A stretch of 64,000 bases of DNA from Candidatus Onthocola gallistercoris. Lineage in GTDB: Bacteria; Bacillota; Clostridia; Lachnospirales; Lachnospiraceae. The position numbers and the translations under genes were made by a program. Below, piece by piece: positions 27,299-36,903 of the stretch. The stretch spans positions 1 to 64,000 of the forward strand of contig DVLT01000035.1 in NCBI GenBank assembly GCA_018715345.1, given 5' to 3'. The notes under the pieces are model-generated. The model was not told the DNA's origin. It saw only the letters and a list, made by a program, of their open reading frames with translations, and made no database searches. Every line of letters starts with the position of its first letter. The stretch's first letter is position 1.

Positions 27299-27324
27299 GG
27301 CAGCCCCGAAAGGAAGGGGCTGCC
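27299..27324 (-). other. Intergenic hairpin between ygeY and ygeW
   Basis: A 9-bp perfect stem (GGCAGCCCC and its complement) with an 8-base loop between two genes of the same operon. On the operon strand it is followed by CCAAAA rather than U residues, so it is more likely an mRNA processing or stability element than a terminator. Confidence 0.6.
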
Positions 27325-27334
27325 GGCTTATCTA

Positions 27335-28528
27335 TCATTTGCAGTAAATGGTGGGAAGAGCAGCGTATACAGCGGCGCAGCGTACCAGATCCGCCTTCCA
27401 TGTGCGCTCGTTGGGCGCGTGAGCCTGGGCTTCTTTTCCGGGACCGAATCCAATGCATGGAATGCCGTAGCGGCCCATGATGGATACGCCGTTGGTGGAG
27501 AAGGTCCATTTATCCACTTTGGGTTCGCCGTACATACCTTTATAGGCTTCCACCATGGCCAGAGTCGCCGGATGGTCTTCCGGGATGACCCAGGTGGGGA
27601 AGTAGCAGTCGGTGGGATAGACCAGACCGGTGTAGCTGGGCCGTTCATAGGTGTACATGGAAACCTTTGCGCCATATTTTTCAACGGAGGGAAGGGCGCG
27701 GATCTGATCCAGGGCCATGGTATAAGTCTCTCCATCGGTCAGACGGCGGTCCAGGGAGATGCTGCAGCCATCGGCCACGGCGCACCGGGACGGGGATGTG
27801 TAGAAGATTTCGGAAACAGTGACCGTACCCTTGCCAAGGAAAGCATCGTCCTTTAATTTCGGATTCAGGTCCCGGATCTCCTGGAGAATGTCGGCCATTT
27901 TGTAGATGGCATTGTCGCCCCGTTCCGGAGCGGAACCGTGGCAGGAGATACCTTTGACGTCTACCCGGATCTCCATCCGTCCCCGCTGTCCCCGGTAGAT
28001 GTTGCCGTCGGTGGGTTCGGTGATGACAACAAACTCCGGTTTGATCTTATCTTCATTATATATGTATTGCCAGCACAGACCGTCGCAGTCCTCTTCCTGG
28101 ATGGTACCTGTGACAAGTACAGTGTATTTATCGCTTAAAAGGCCCAGATCCTTCATGATCTTTGCGCCGTATACAGCGGATACGATGCCGCCCAGCTGGT
28201 CGGAAGTGCCCCGGCCGCCGATTTCCGTATCGGTTTCAAAACCTTCATAGGGATCAAATTCCCAGTTGTCCTTGTTGCCGATACCCACCGTATCGATGTG
28301 GCCGTCATAGGCGATCAGTGTTTCGCCCTGGCCCATAAAGCCGAGAACATTACCCATGGGATCGATCTGTACTTTGTCGAATCCGACTTTGCGCATTTCT
28401 TCGGCGATCCGGTCCACATGACCTTTTTCACCGCAGCTTTCTCCCGGGATCTTTACAAGATCTCTTAAAAAACGGGTCATGTCTGCTTCATAATTTTGGG
28501 CAGCTGCTTTGATTTTTTCAAAATCCAT
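27335..28528 (-). CDS. ygeY: YgeY-family M20 metallohydrolase
   Basis: A 397-residue M20-type metal peptidase or deacylase. Metal-site landmarks are [10 protein letters not shown] near 75-84 and the catalytic pair in TIQEEDCDG near 140-148; a later [14 protein letters not shown] matches the dimerisation domain. YgeY is a conserved member of the selenium hydroxylase and ureide loci and is expected to remove an acyl or ureido group on the path to 2,3-diaminopropionate. It lies between ygeX and ygeW. Confidence 0.92.
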   Translation of the reverse strand: MDFEKIKAAAQNYEADMTRFLRDLVKIPGESCGEKGHVDRIAEEMRKVGFDKVQIDPMGNVLGFMGQGETLIAYDGHIDTVGIGNKDNWEFDPYEGFETDTEIGGRGTSDQLGGIVSAVYGAKIMKDLGLLSDKYTVLVTGTIQEEDCDGLCWQYIYNEDKIKPEFVVITEPTDGNIYRGQRGRMEIRVDVKGISCHGSAPERGDNAIYKMADILQEIRDLNPKLKDDAFLGKGTVTVSEIFYTSPSRCAVADGCSISLDRRLTDGETYTMALDQIRALPSVEKYGAKVSMYTYERPSYTGLVYPTDCYFPTWVIPEDHPATLAMVEAYKGMYGEPKVDKWTFSTNGVSIMGRYGIPCIGFGPGKEAQAHAPNERTWKADLVRCAAVYAALPTIYCK

Positions 28529-28543
28529 ATGAAATACCTCCTT

Positions 28544-29761
28544 TTATTTATCCAGGTTGAATGATCTGCCTTCCCAGACGATGGCTTTATATCTGTCCGG
28601 GTCCGTGTCGCCTTCTGTGGAGAAGAGCAGGACACGGGATTGTTCGTTAAGCTGTAAAGCTTCTTTCAGGTCGGCCAGTTCCGGCATGGTCATGATGGCG
28701 GCCAAAAGACCGAAGGTGACAGCGCCGGATTCGCCGGATGTGACCGGCCGATCCCCCTTGATGGGGGCAGCCAGCATACGCATACCCTTTTCCGCCACCC
28801 AGTCCGGGCAGGAGACAAAGGCTTTGACGTGATTTTTCAGTATATCCCAGGAGATGATGTTGGGCTCGCCGCAGGCAAGGCCGGCCATGATGGTCTGCAT
28901 ATCGCCGCCCACATTCCGGGGAGCGCCGTCGCCGGCTTTCGCGCCCTGGTACAGACAGTCTGCCATATCCGATTCCACCACTGTGACAATGGGGGGATTT
29001 TCCGGATAACGGTTGGCAAAATATCCCTGTACTGCGCCGGCCAGGGAACCGACGCCGGCCTGGATGAACACATGGGTAGGCGCCTCGCAGCCGTATTCAT
29101 GGAGCTGTGTGTCCGCTTCCATGGCCATGGTGCCGTATCCTTGCATGATCCAGGAAGGAATCTCTTCATAGCCTTCCCAAGCCGTATCCTGCACCACCAC
29201 ACCGTGGGGGGTTTTGGCTGCGTAAGAAGCAGCTTTACGCACGCAGTCATCGTAATTGAGTTCTTCGATGGTGGCCTGGGCATTTTCCTTTAAAATGTTG
29301 TCCAGGCGGCTTTTGGTCGTCCCCTTTGGCATGAAGATGACCGCTTTCTGGCCCAGCTTGTTGGCAGCCCATGCCACGCCCCGGCCGTGGTTACCATCGG
29401 TGGCGGTAAAGAAGGTGGCCTGCCCAAATTCCTCGCGGAGCTTATCCGATGTTAGGGTCTGGTAGTCCAGTTGGGCCACATCCCGCCCTGTCTGGCTGGC
29501 AATGTATTTGGCCATGGCAAAGGAACCGCCCAATACTTTAAAGGCGTTCAATCCAAAACGGTAGGATTCATCTTTGACATGGATACTTGCAAGGCCCAGA
29601 TAACGGGCCATCTCAGAAAGACGGGTCAGCGGGGTGACTTGATACTGGGGAAAACTCTGGTGAAAATTTTTGGCTGTCGCAACATTATCAATGCTCATGA
29701 TAGAAAGATTGGCATCTTCTGTTTTCGGCATGGTGTTGACAGCCCATTTGATGGATTTCAT
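28544..29761 (-). CDS. ygeX: Diaminopropionate ammonia-lyase
   Basis: A PLP enzyme (405 residues) that splits 2,3-diaminopropionate into pyruvate and two ammonia. The fold-type II lysine is Lys75 in LNAFKVLGGS; TDGNHGRGVAWAA near 120 is the cofactor-phosphate region, and a glycine-rich QAGVGSLAGAVQG follows near 245. The length matches E. coli YgeX. It is the first gene of the minus-strand operon, with its own promoter facing away from ssnA. Confidence 0.95.
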   Translation of the reverse strand: MKSIKWAVNTMPKTEDANLSIMSIDNVATAKNFHQSFPQYQVTPLTRLSEMARYLGLASIHVKDESYRFGLNAFKVLGGSFAMAKYIASQTGRDVAQLDYQTLTSDKLREEFGQATFFTATDGNHGRGVAWAANKLGQKAVIFMPKGTTKSRLDNILKENAQATIEELNYDDCVRKAASYAAKTPHGVVVQDTAWEGYEEIPSWIMQGYGTMAMEADTQLHEYGCEAPTHVFIQAGVGSLAGAVQGYFANRYPENPPIVTVVESDMADCLYQGAKAGDGAPRNVGGDMQTIMAGLACGEPNIISWDILKNHVKAFVSCPDWVAEKGMRMLAAPIKGDRPVTSGESGAVTFGLLAAIMTMPELADLKEALQLNEQSRVLLFSTEGDTDPDRYKAIVWEGRSFNLDK

Positions 29762-29806
29762 ATGGGATCTTCCTCCTATATTTTACGTGTGTTTTCTACT
29801 AGTTAT

Positions 29807-29834
29807 AGGATAGCATATTAAGCCGGAAAATCAA
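29807..29834 (-). promoter_or_regulatory. Promoter of the ygeX operon
   Basis: On the minus strand: TTGATT, 16 bases, TATCCT, about 45 bases before ygeX. It lies back to back with the ssnA promoter. Confidence 0.55.
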
Positions 29835-29886
29835 TAGGATGCTGAAAAACTTTTTGATAATCAGAAAAAGATTTAGGATGCCTTCG

Positions 29887-29915
29887 TTGATTTTTAAATA
29901 CCCGTATGATACACT
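29887..29915 (+). promoter_or_regulatory. Promoter of the ssnA-ygfK operon
   Basis: TTGATT, 17 bases, TACACT, ending 30 bases before the ssnA start. With the ygeX promoter it forms a divergent control region of about 180 bases. Confidence 0.6.
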
Positions 29916-29944
29916 TAAAACAAAAATGGAAAGAAGGGGTTTGC

Positions 29945-31291
29945 ATGATTTTAATCGGCGGCGGCAATGTGATCACATGGGATCCGGAAAGACCGTTTAT
30001 ACAAGACGGCGCCGTACTGACAGACGGCAGCCGCATCAAGGCTGTGGGAACGACAAAAGAACTGCGGGAAGCCTGTAAAGACGCAGAATATGTGGATGTT
30101 TGCGGCCGGCTGATCATGCCGGGCCTTATCAATATGCACGAACACATTTACAGCGCCCTTTCCAGAGGCATTGCCATAGCCGGCTATGCGCCGAAGGGAT
30201 TTTTAGATATCCTGGACGGGATGTGGTGGACCATCGATCGGCACCTGACCGAAGGGGCGGTGCGCAAAAGCGCCAGGGCCACCTACATAGACTGTATCAA
30301 GAACGGTGTGACCACCATATTTGACCATCATGCCAGCTATGGCAGTATCGAAGGCAGTCTGTTTGCCATCGGGGAAGAAGCGGTGGATCTGGGGGTCCGC
30401 TCCTGTCTGTGCTACGAGGTGTCGGACCGGGATGGGGAAGAGAAGATGCGGGCAGCAGTCAAGGAGAATGGGGATTTTATCCGTTACACGAAGGAGCGGG
30501 GACGGGATGACCTGAAAGCCATGATGGGGCTTCACGCCTCCTTTACCTTATCGGATAAGACGTTGGAACTGTGCCGGGAGTACACGCCGGAAGATGTGGG
30601 ATTCCACATCCACGTGGCGGAGGGGATCGAAGATCTTCACGACTGTCTCCATAAACACGGCAAGCGGATCGTGAACCGGCTGATGGATATGGATATATTG
30701 GGCAAAAAGACGATGACTGCCCACTGTATTTATGTCAACCCGCAGGAGATGGAGCTTTTGAAGGCAACGGATACGATGGTGGTACACAATCCGGAGTCCA
30801 ACATGGGCAATGCCTGCGGCTGTCCGCCCACCATGGAGATGGTCCACCGGGGAATCCTGACCGGCCTGGGCACAGACGGTTATACCCATGATATGTTCGA
30901 GTCTTACAAGGTGGCCAATGTGCTCCACAAGCACAGCCTGTGCGATCCCAACGCAGCCTGGGCGGAAGTGCCCCAGATGCTTTTTTACAATAACCGTCAG
31001 ATGGCCAACCGGTATTTTGATATTCCCCTCGGCATCATTAAGGAAGGCGCAGCCGCGGACATCATCGTGGCGGATTATGACCCGCTGACACCGATGTGCG
31101 CGGATAATCTCACCGGCCATATGGTCTTTGGCATGAGCGGAAGCCGGGTCGTTTCCACCATGATCGACGGCGTGTTCCGGATGAAAGACCGGGAGCTGAT
31201 CGGTATCGATGAGGCCAAGGAGATGGCAGAGTGCCGCGAAGAAGCACGGAAACTGTGGGATTCCATCAACAGCAGAGGAGATAAAGTATGA
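29945..31291 (+). CDS. ssnA: SsnA-family amidohydrolase
   Basis: A 448-residue amidohydrolase of the chlorohydrolase/deaminase type. Metal ligands: MHEHIYSAL near 56-64, IHVAEG near 220, TAHCIYV near 256 and the aspartate in GLGTDGYTHD near 310. SsnA is a marker of selenium-dependent hydroxylase loci and is implicated in ring opening or deamination during anaerobic purine breakdown. The start chosen is the ATG after GAAGGGG; an upstream ATG lies in the promoter. It overlaps ygfK by 4 bases. Confidence 0.92.
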   Translation: MILIGGGNVITWDPERPFIQDGAVLTDGSRIKAVGTTKELREACKDAEYVDVCGRLIMPGLINMHEHIYSALSRGIAIAGYAPKGFLDILDGMWWTIDRHLTEGAVRKSARATYIDCIKNGVTTIFDHHASYGSIEGSLFAIGEEAVDLGVRSCLCYEVSDRDGEEKMRAAVKENGDFIRYTKERGRDDLKAMMGLHASFTLSDKTLELCREYTPEDVGFHIHVAEGIEDLHDCLHKHGKRIVNRLMDMDILGKKTMTAHCIYVNPQEMELLKATDTMVVHNPESNMGNACGCPPTMEMVHRGILTGLGTDGYTHDMFESYKVANVLHKHSLCDPNAAWAEVPQMLFYNNRQMANRYFDIPLGIIKEGAAADIIVADYDPLTPMCADNLTGHMVFGMSGSRVVSTMIDGVFRMKDRELIGIDEAKEMAECREEARKLWDSINSRGDKV

Positions 31292-34200
31292 GCGATAAGA
31301 TGACATCCATGCCTTTTTTGCAGCTATTGCAGTGGATCCTGGATGAAAAGAAAGCAGGCAGCATCTTTGGCATAAGAAAATATCACAAAAAAACAGAGGG
31401 GCAAAAGCAGAGTATATTCGGTGAAACGCTGGAGATGCCTTACGGACCGGCGGCAGGCCCCCATACCCAACTGGCCCAGAACATTGTGGCAGCCTATCTG
31501 ACCGGCAGCCGTTTTTTTGAACTAAAGACAGTCCAGATCATGGATGGAGAGGAACTGGCAGCCTGTGTGAACAAACCCTGCATCCTGGCAGAGGATGAGG
31601 GGTACAACTGTGAATGGTCCACAGAACTTTATGTGCCCCAGGCTTATGAAGAATATGTAAAGGCCTGGGTTCTGCTCCACATTTTGTCAAAGGAACTGGG
31701 CCTGGGAGATCCCGACGGTTTCGTGTTCAACATGAGCGTGGGCTATGATCTGGCAGGCATCCAGTCGGAGAAGATCGACACGTTCATCGAGCAGATGAAG
31801 GAGGCGAAGGATTCACCCGTATTCAGACAGTGTATCCGGGATGCACTCAGTATGGCCGACCAGCTGGAACATGTGACCAGGAAAGACATAATGGCCATCC
31901 CATCGGCGGTGAGCTGTTCGGTGACCTTGTCCACCCTCCATGGCTGTCCGCCCCAGGAGATCGAAAAGATCGCCATGTATCTGATGAAAGAAAAACATGT
32001 CCATACCTTTGTCAAATGCAATCCCACCCTTTTAGGTTATGAGACAGCCAGAAAGTTGATGGATGACATGGGCTATGACTATGTGGCCTTCGGCACCTTC
32101 CATTTTGAGGACGACCTCCAGTTTGAGGACGCTGTGCCCATGCTGGAGCGCCTGCAGGCAGCGGCGAAGGAAGAAGGACTGGAGTTTGGCGTAAAACTGA
32201 CCAACACCTTCCCGGTGGATGTGACCGCCAAAGAATTGCCCAGTGAGGAGATGTATATGTCCGGTAAAGCGTTGACGATTTTGTCCCTTTCCGTGGCGAA
32301 AAAGCTTTCCGACGCCTTTGACGGCAGGCTGCGCATATCCTATTCGGGCGGCGCGGATGCCTTCAATATAAAAGAGATCTATGAATGCGGCATATGGCCC
32401 ATCACCATGGCCACCTATTTCCTGAAACCCGGCGGCTATGAGCGGGGGATCCAGATCGGAAAACTGCTGGAAGGCTGCGGCGCGCCGAAGGAAGGGGTGG
32501 ATCAGGAAGCCCTTTTGCGGCTGATCGACAGGATCAGCAAGGATGATCATTACCGGAAACCGGTGAAACCTGTTTCACGGAAAAAGATCCCGGGAAAAGC
32601 GCCCCTGACCGGATGTTTCCAGGCGCCCTGTTCTTATCAGTGCCCCATCCACCAGGATATTCCGGCCTATGTGAAACTGACTGGGGAAGGCCGGTATGAG
32701 GAAGCCATGGAGGTGATCACGGACACCAATCCTTTGCCCTGGATGACGGGAACCATCTGTAATCATCGCTGCATGACCGCCTGTTCCCGGAACTTTTATG
32801 AAGAATCGGTCCAGATCCGGGAGATGAAACGTCAGGCAGCCATTGCCGGTTATGATGACCTTTTAAGCCATATCCGGAACCAGAGAGCAGCATATGAAAA
32901 ACAGGGTGAAAGTCCCAAAGCCCGGGTGGCTGTTGTGGGCGGAGGTCCGGCAGGCATTGCCGCGGCATATTTTCTTGCCCGGGGCGGCGCTCAGGTGACG
33001 GTTTATGAACGGCGGCATTCCCTTGGCGGAACGGTCCGCTATGTGATCCCGGCATTCCGGATATCCTTTGAAGATGTGGACAAGGATGTGGCTCTTGCAA
33101 AGGCCATGGGCGCGGAGTTTGTCACCGGCCATTCGGTGACCGGTTTGGATGAATTCGCGGACAAGGACGCGGTGATCCTGGCTGTGGGTGCCCACAGGAG
33201 CATCCCCCTTGACATAGACAGTGAGAATGAGTGGAACGCTCTGAATTTCCTGGAGCAGTATAAATATATGCCGGATGCCATACCGGCAGGCAAGCATGTG
33301 GTCGTCATCGGCGCCGGCAATACGGCCATGGATGCGGCCAGGGCAGCGAAACGGCTTCCCGGAGTGGAAGACGTGACTATCGTTTATCGCCGGACAAGAC
33401 GGTATATGCCGGCGGATGAAGAAGAACTGAAACTGGCCGTGGAAGACGGCGTTCGTTTTGAAGAACTTCTGGCTCCGGTCCGGCAAAAGGACGGAGAACT
33501 GACATGCCGCCGGATGAGACTGGGAGAACCGGACGAAAGCGGCAGGAGACGGCCGGTGGAAACCGATGAGGAAGTGACGTTCCATGCGGATCTGGTGATC
33601 GCTGCCCTCGGAGAGAAGATCGATTCCGATTTCTATACCCATCTGGGGTTGGATGTGACCGAAAAGGGTTATCCGGTGACCGACGGGGCCACCTGTGAAA
33701 CTTCAAAGCCAGGCGTATATGTGATCGGCGACGGCAACCATGGAGCGGACACGGTGGTGACAGCCATCCGTGACGCCAGGATGGCAGCGGAACATATTTT
33801 GGGAAAATACGGATCCGACGCTGATACAGTCGAAGGAAAATATTCTTATAAAGAAACCTTCTCTGTGGAAGATGAGAAAAAGATCACGGCCAAGAGAGGA
33901 AAGCTTTTCCATTCGGACAGCCGTCTGATTTGCGGCGAACCGGCAGCCCAGGCAAAGGAAGCCGACCGGTGCCTGGAATGCGGGCAGTTGTGTGTAAACT
34001 GTACGGAAGTCTGTCCGAACCGGGCCAACATCGCCATACGGGTGGAAGACCTGTGTCAGCCGGTGATCCTGCATGTGGACTGGATGTGCAATGAATGCGG
34101 CAACTGCCGCACATTCTGCCCCTATGACAGCGCGCCCTACAAGGATAAGCTGACTGTATTTTCAGACGCTTCGGCCATGGAAGAAAGCAGCAACGATGGA

Positions 34201-34356
34201 TTTGCCCGTATAAGCGATGACGGACAGCTGTGGCGTGTCCGGCTGGATGGACAGACGGCGGACTATTCGATGGCAGACAAAGAATGGAAACTGCCGGAGG
34301 CTGTAAGACAGACGATCCTGGCGGCCTGGGAAGAACATGCGTATTTGTTTATGTGA
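31288..34356 (+). CDS. ygfK: YgfK-type flavin/iron-sulfur oxidoreductase
   Basis: A 1022-residue multidomain redox protein. The N-terminal third (about 1-420) resembles dihydroorotate-dehydrogenase-like barrels. Next comes a GltD-like region with an Fe-S cysteine cluster (CSYQCPIHQDIPAY near 448, then NHRCMTAC) and two nucleotide sites, VVGGGPAGIAAAYFLARGG near 548 and VIGAGNTAMDAARAAKR near 672. The C-terminus carries [4Fe-4S] motifs (CLECGQLCVNCTEVCP and CNECGNCRTFCP). The name selenate reductase is historical; in purine loci it is thought to drive a reductive step. Translation is coupled to ssnA. Confidence 0.93.
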   Translation: MSDKMTSMPFLQLLQWILDEKKAGSIFGIRKYHKKTEGQKQSIFGETLEMPYGPAAGPHTQLAQNIVAAYLTGSRFFELKTVQIMDGEELAACVNKPCILAEDEGYNCEWSTELYVPQAYEEYVKAWVLLHILSKELGLGDPDGFVFNMSVGYDLAGIQSEKIDTFIEQMKEAKDSPVFRQCIRDALSMADQLEHVTRKDIMAIPSAVSCSVTLSTLHGCPPQEIEKIAMYLMKEKHVHTFVKCNPTLLGYETARKLMDDMGYDYVAFGTFHFEDDLQFEDAVPMLERLQAAAKEEGLEFGVKLTNTFPVDVTAKELPSEEMYMSGKALTILSLSVAKKLSDAFDGRLRISYSGGADAFNIKEIYECGIWPITMATYFLKPGGYERGIQIGKLLEGCGAPKEGVDQEALLRLIDRISKDDHYRKPVKPVSRKKIPGKAPLTGCFQAPCSYQCPIHQDIPAYVKLTGEGRYEEAMEVITDTNPLPWMTGTICNHRCMTACSRNFYEESVQIREMKRQAAIAGYDDLLSHIRNQRAAYEKQGESPKARVAVVGGGPAGIAAAYFLARGGAQVTVYERRHSLGGTVRYVIPAFRISFEDVDKDVALAKAMGAEFVTGHSVTGLDEFADKDAVILAVGAHRSIPLDIDSENEWNALNFLEQYKYMPDAIPAGKHVVVIGAGNTAMDAARAAKRLPGVEDVTIVYRRTRRYMPADEEELKLAVEDGVRFEELLAPVRQKDGELTCRRMRLGEPDESGRRRPVETDEEVTFHADLVIAALGEKIDSDFYTHLGLDVTEKGYPVTDGATCETSKPGVYVIGDGNHGADTVVTAIRDARMAAEHILGKYGSDADTVEGKYSYKETFSVEDEKKITAKRGKLFHSDSRLICGEPAAQAKEADRCLECGQLCVNCTEVCPNRANIAIRVEDLCQPVILHVDWMCNECGNCRTFCPYDSAPYKDKLTVFSDASAMEESSNDGFARISDDGQLWRVRLDGQTADYSMADKEWKLPEAVRQTILAAWEEHAYLFM

Positions 34357-34373
34357 GTAATGGAGGTAAATCA

Positions 34374-35402
34374 ATGAAAAAGATTCGTACAGGGGATGCG
34401 GTGGGCCATGTGCTGTGTCATGACATTACCCGGATCGTGCGGGGCGAGTTTAAAGGCCCGGTTTTCCGGAAAGGACATGTGGTGACAGAGAAAGACATAC
34501 CGGTACTTCTTTCCGTTGGCAAAGAAAATCTGTATGTGTGGGAAAAAAAGGAAGGCTGGCTTCATGAAGATGAAGGCGCCGAGCGACTGTATCAGCTGTG
34601 CGCCAATGATCATATCGGAAGGACCGAGGCAAAGGAGGGAAAGATCGAAATCTTTTCCCAGATCGACGGTCTGCTGAAAGTGGATGCGGAGGGCCTGTAT
34701 CAGGTGAACCGGATCGGAGAGCTGATGATCGCGTCGCGCCATGGGAATTTTCCGGTGAAGAAAGGGGATTCCCTGGCGGGTATGCGGGTGATCCCGCTGG
34801 TGATCGAGGAAAAGAAACTGGAAGAAGCAAAGGCGGCGGTCAAAGGCGGCCCCTTGTTTGCCGTGCTGCCTTTCCAGAAGAAAAAGGTGGGCATCGTCAC
34901 CACCGGCGGCGAAGTGTACAAAGGAAGGATCAAGGATACTTTTGGTCCTGTCATCCGGGAGAAGATGACAGAATATCCCGCCGAAGTACTGGGCCAGACC
35001 ATTGTGGACGATGATAAAGAGATGATCCACCAGGCCATTGAGGAATGGATCACGGCAGGGGCGGATATGGTCGTCTGTACCGGCGGCATGAGTGTGGATC
35101 CGGATGATCTGACTCCGGCGGCCATCGCGGCCACCGGCGGCGACATCGTATCTTACGGTGCGCCGGTCCTTCCGGGAGCTATGTTTTTGCTGGCCTATGT
35201 CCATAGAGATGGCAAGATGATCCCTGTGGTCGGCCTTCCCGGCTGCGTCATGTACGCCAAACGGACCATCTTTGACCTGATCCTGCCCCGGCTGATGGCG
35301 GACGATCCGGTGACAGCCGATGAACTGGCGGCTCTGGGCCACGGCGGCCTGTGCCTGAACTGCGGCGTCTGCATCTTCCCCCATTGCGGATTCGGCAAAT
35401 AG
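34374..35402 (+). CDS. MoeA/Mog-like molybdopterin-binding protein with cysteine-rich tail
   Basis: 342 residues. The central and C-terminal region (about 165-310) is a MoCF-type molybdopterin-binding domain with VGIVTTGGEVYKGRI and the loop DMVVCTGGMSVDPDD, followed by VVGLPGCVMYAKRT. The last 20 residues hold four cysteines in a C-x2-C-x2-C-x4-C arrangement. The start is the ATG after GGAGG, 17 bases beyond ygfK. It is probably involved in molybdenum cofactor handling for the local hydroxylases; it is not a full MoeA because the usual N-terminal domains differ. Confidence 0.85.
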   Translation: MKKIRTGDAVGHVLCHDITRIVRGEFKGPVFRKGHVVTEKDIPVLLSVGKENLYVWEKKEGWLHEDEGAERLYQLCANDHIGRTEAKEGKIEIFSQIDGLLKVDAEGLYQVNRIGELMIASRHGNFPVKKGDSLAGMRVIPLVIEEKKLEEAKAAVKGGPLFAVLPFQKKKVGIVTTGGEVYKGRIKDTFGPVIREKMTEYPAEVLGQTIVDDDKEMIHQAIEEWITAGADMVVCTGGMSVDPDDLTPAAIAATGGDIVSYGAPVLPGAMFLLAYVHRDGKMIPVVGLPGCVMYAKRTIFDLILPRLMADDPVTADELAALGHGGLCLNCGVCIFPHCGFGK

Positions 35403-35417
35403 ATGGAGGCGTTTGAT

Positions 35418-36398
35418 TTGGAAAATATCTATGGGAAACTGATGGGCCTTCTTTCGGAAGGCAAAAAAGCCCGGATGGTGACCCGGGTGCAGATGGACGG
35501 CTCCGGCGAGGGCAAGGCGGACAAACAGATCTTTGAAGCGCCCCAGGATGCCCTGGAGAGCATGGATGTGGTCTGGAAAGACGGCTGCCTGACCGAATAT
35601 TTTTATCCGGAAGAGCGGCTGATCATCCTGGGTGGGGGCCACGTGGCCCTGGCCTTGTCCGATTTTGGCGCCCGGGCCGGTTTCGCGGTCACTGTGGTGG
35701 ACGACCGTCCCTCCTTTGCCAATAACGTCCGGTTCGCCTCGGCAAGGCAGGTGATCTGTGATGATTTTATCCGGGCCATTGACCGGTTAAAGATCACCCC
35801 CTCCGATTATGTGGTGGTGCTGACCCGGGGACACCGGTTTGACAAGGAATGTCTCCGGACGGTGCTTGGCGGAAATTTTCCCGCCTATATCGGAATGATG
35901 GGATCCAAGCGGCGTTCTAAAGGGATGGGGCAGCTTCTCGTGGAAGAGGGCTTTGATGAGGAAAAAGTGGCGGCCATCCATATGCCCATCGGCCTTTCCA
36001 TCGGCGCCCTTTTGCCGGAGGAGATCGCCATATCCATTCTGGCGGAGATCATCTGTGAGAAGCGGAAAAAACGGGGAAAAGACCATGAAGCAGGCGATGT
36101 GGACTTCCGTGTCCTGGAGCAGCTGGCTAAGGAAGAAGGGTCCCATGCGGTGGTGACCGTCCTTTCCACAAAGGGTCCAACTCCCAGACGCTGCGGGGCC
36201 CGGATGATCGTCTGGCCGGAAGGCCGGATTGCCGGCAGTATCGGCGGAGGCTGCGCGGAAGCGGCTGTCATGCGGGAAGCATTAAAATATATAGGCACCG
36301 GCCGGTGCGCTGTGCGTACAGTGGATATGACCAAGGATGTGAGTGAAGACGATGTGATGGTCTGCGGCGGTGTGATGGAGGTTTTGATCGAAGGATAA
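35418..36398 (+). CDS. XdhC/CoxI-family hydroxylase maturation factor
   Basis: About 326 residues. The XdhC Rossmann domain comes first (LIILGGGHVALALSDFGARAGF near 70-92, VVDDRPSFAN near 97), and the CoxI-type domain comes last (VVTVLSTKGPTPRRCGARM near 243, GSIGGGCAEAAV near 275). These proteins bind and deliver the molybdenum cofactor, and related ones help sulfurate it. The preferred start is TTG at 35418, 8 bases after GGAGG; the ATG at 35403, directly after the previous stop, has no ribosome site. It is part of the ssnA operon. Confidence 0.88.
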   Translation: MENIYGKLMGLLSEGKKARMVTRVQMDGSGEGKADKQIFEAPQDALESMDVVWKDGCLTEYFYPEERLIILGGGHVALALSDFGARAGFAVTVVDDRPSFANNVRFASARQVICDDFIRAIDRLKITPSDYVVVLTRGHRFDKECLRTVLGGNFPAYIGMMGSKRRSKGMGQLLVEEGFDEEKVAAIHMPIGLSIGALLPEEIAISILAEIICEKRKKRGKDHEAGDVDFRVLEQLAKEEGSHAVVTVLSTKGPTPRRCGARMIVWPEGRIAGSIGGGCAEAAVMREALKYIGTGRCAVRTVDMTKDVSEDDVMVCGGVMEVLIEG

Positions 36399-36838
36399 TG
36401 GACGATAAAACAGGTATCATAAAAGCCATATGTATCAGTGAAAAGCGGGGGACAGCCAAAACGGAAGTGGCCAAGGCCCGGCTGATCGAAGATTTCGGCA
36501 TCGAGGGCGACGCCCACGCGGGAAAGTGGCACCGGCAGGTGAGCCTGCTTTCCTGGGAAAGCGTGGAAGCGTTCCGGGCCAGGGGGGCCTCTGTGGAAAA
36601 CGGCGCTTTTGGGGAGAATCTTCTGGTGGCAGGGATCGATTTCCCGTCCCTTCCTGTGGGCACCCGTCTGTCCTGCGGCGATGTGGTGCTGGAGATCACC
36701 CAGATCGGTAAAGAGTGCCACAGTCACTGTGAGATATATAAGCAGGTGGGCGACTGCATCATGCCCAGAAAAGGCGTCTTTGCCGTGGTGAAGCAAGGCG
36801 GAACCCTTGCGGTGGGGGATGTCCTTGTGGTAAACTGA
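36398..36838 (+). CDS. MOSC-domain protein
   Basis: A 146-residue MOSC domain, the beta-barrel seen in molybdenum-cofactor sulfurases and YiiM-type proteins. It shows EDFGIEGDAHAG near 31-42, the ENLLV segment near 73 and the family cysteine region near EITQIGKECHSHC. It starts on the last base of the previous gene. A role in sulfur or selenium transfer to the molybdenum centre fits the locus but is inferred. Confidence 0.9.
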   Translation: MDDKTGIIKAICISEKRGTAKTEVAKARLIEDFGIEGDAHAGKWHRQVSLLSWESVEAFRARGASVENGAFGENLLVAGIDFPSLPVGTRLSCGDVVLEITQIGKECHSHCEIYKQVGDCIMPRKGVFAVVKQGGTLAVGDVLVVN

Positions 36839-36903
36839 AAAAATGAAGGGACAAAACATGCCCTTCTCAATAGAAGATAACTGAAAAGAAAGGAAGATCA
36901 GAA

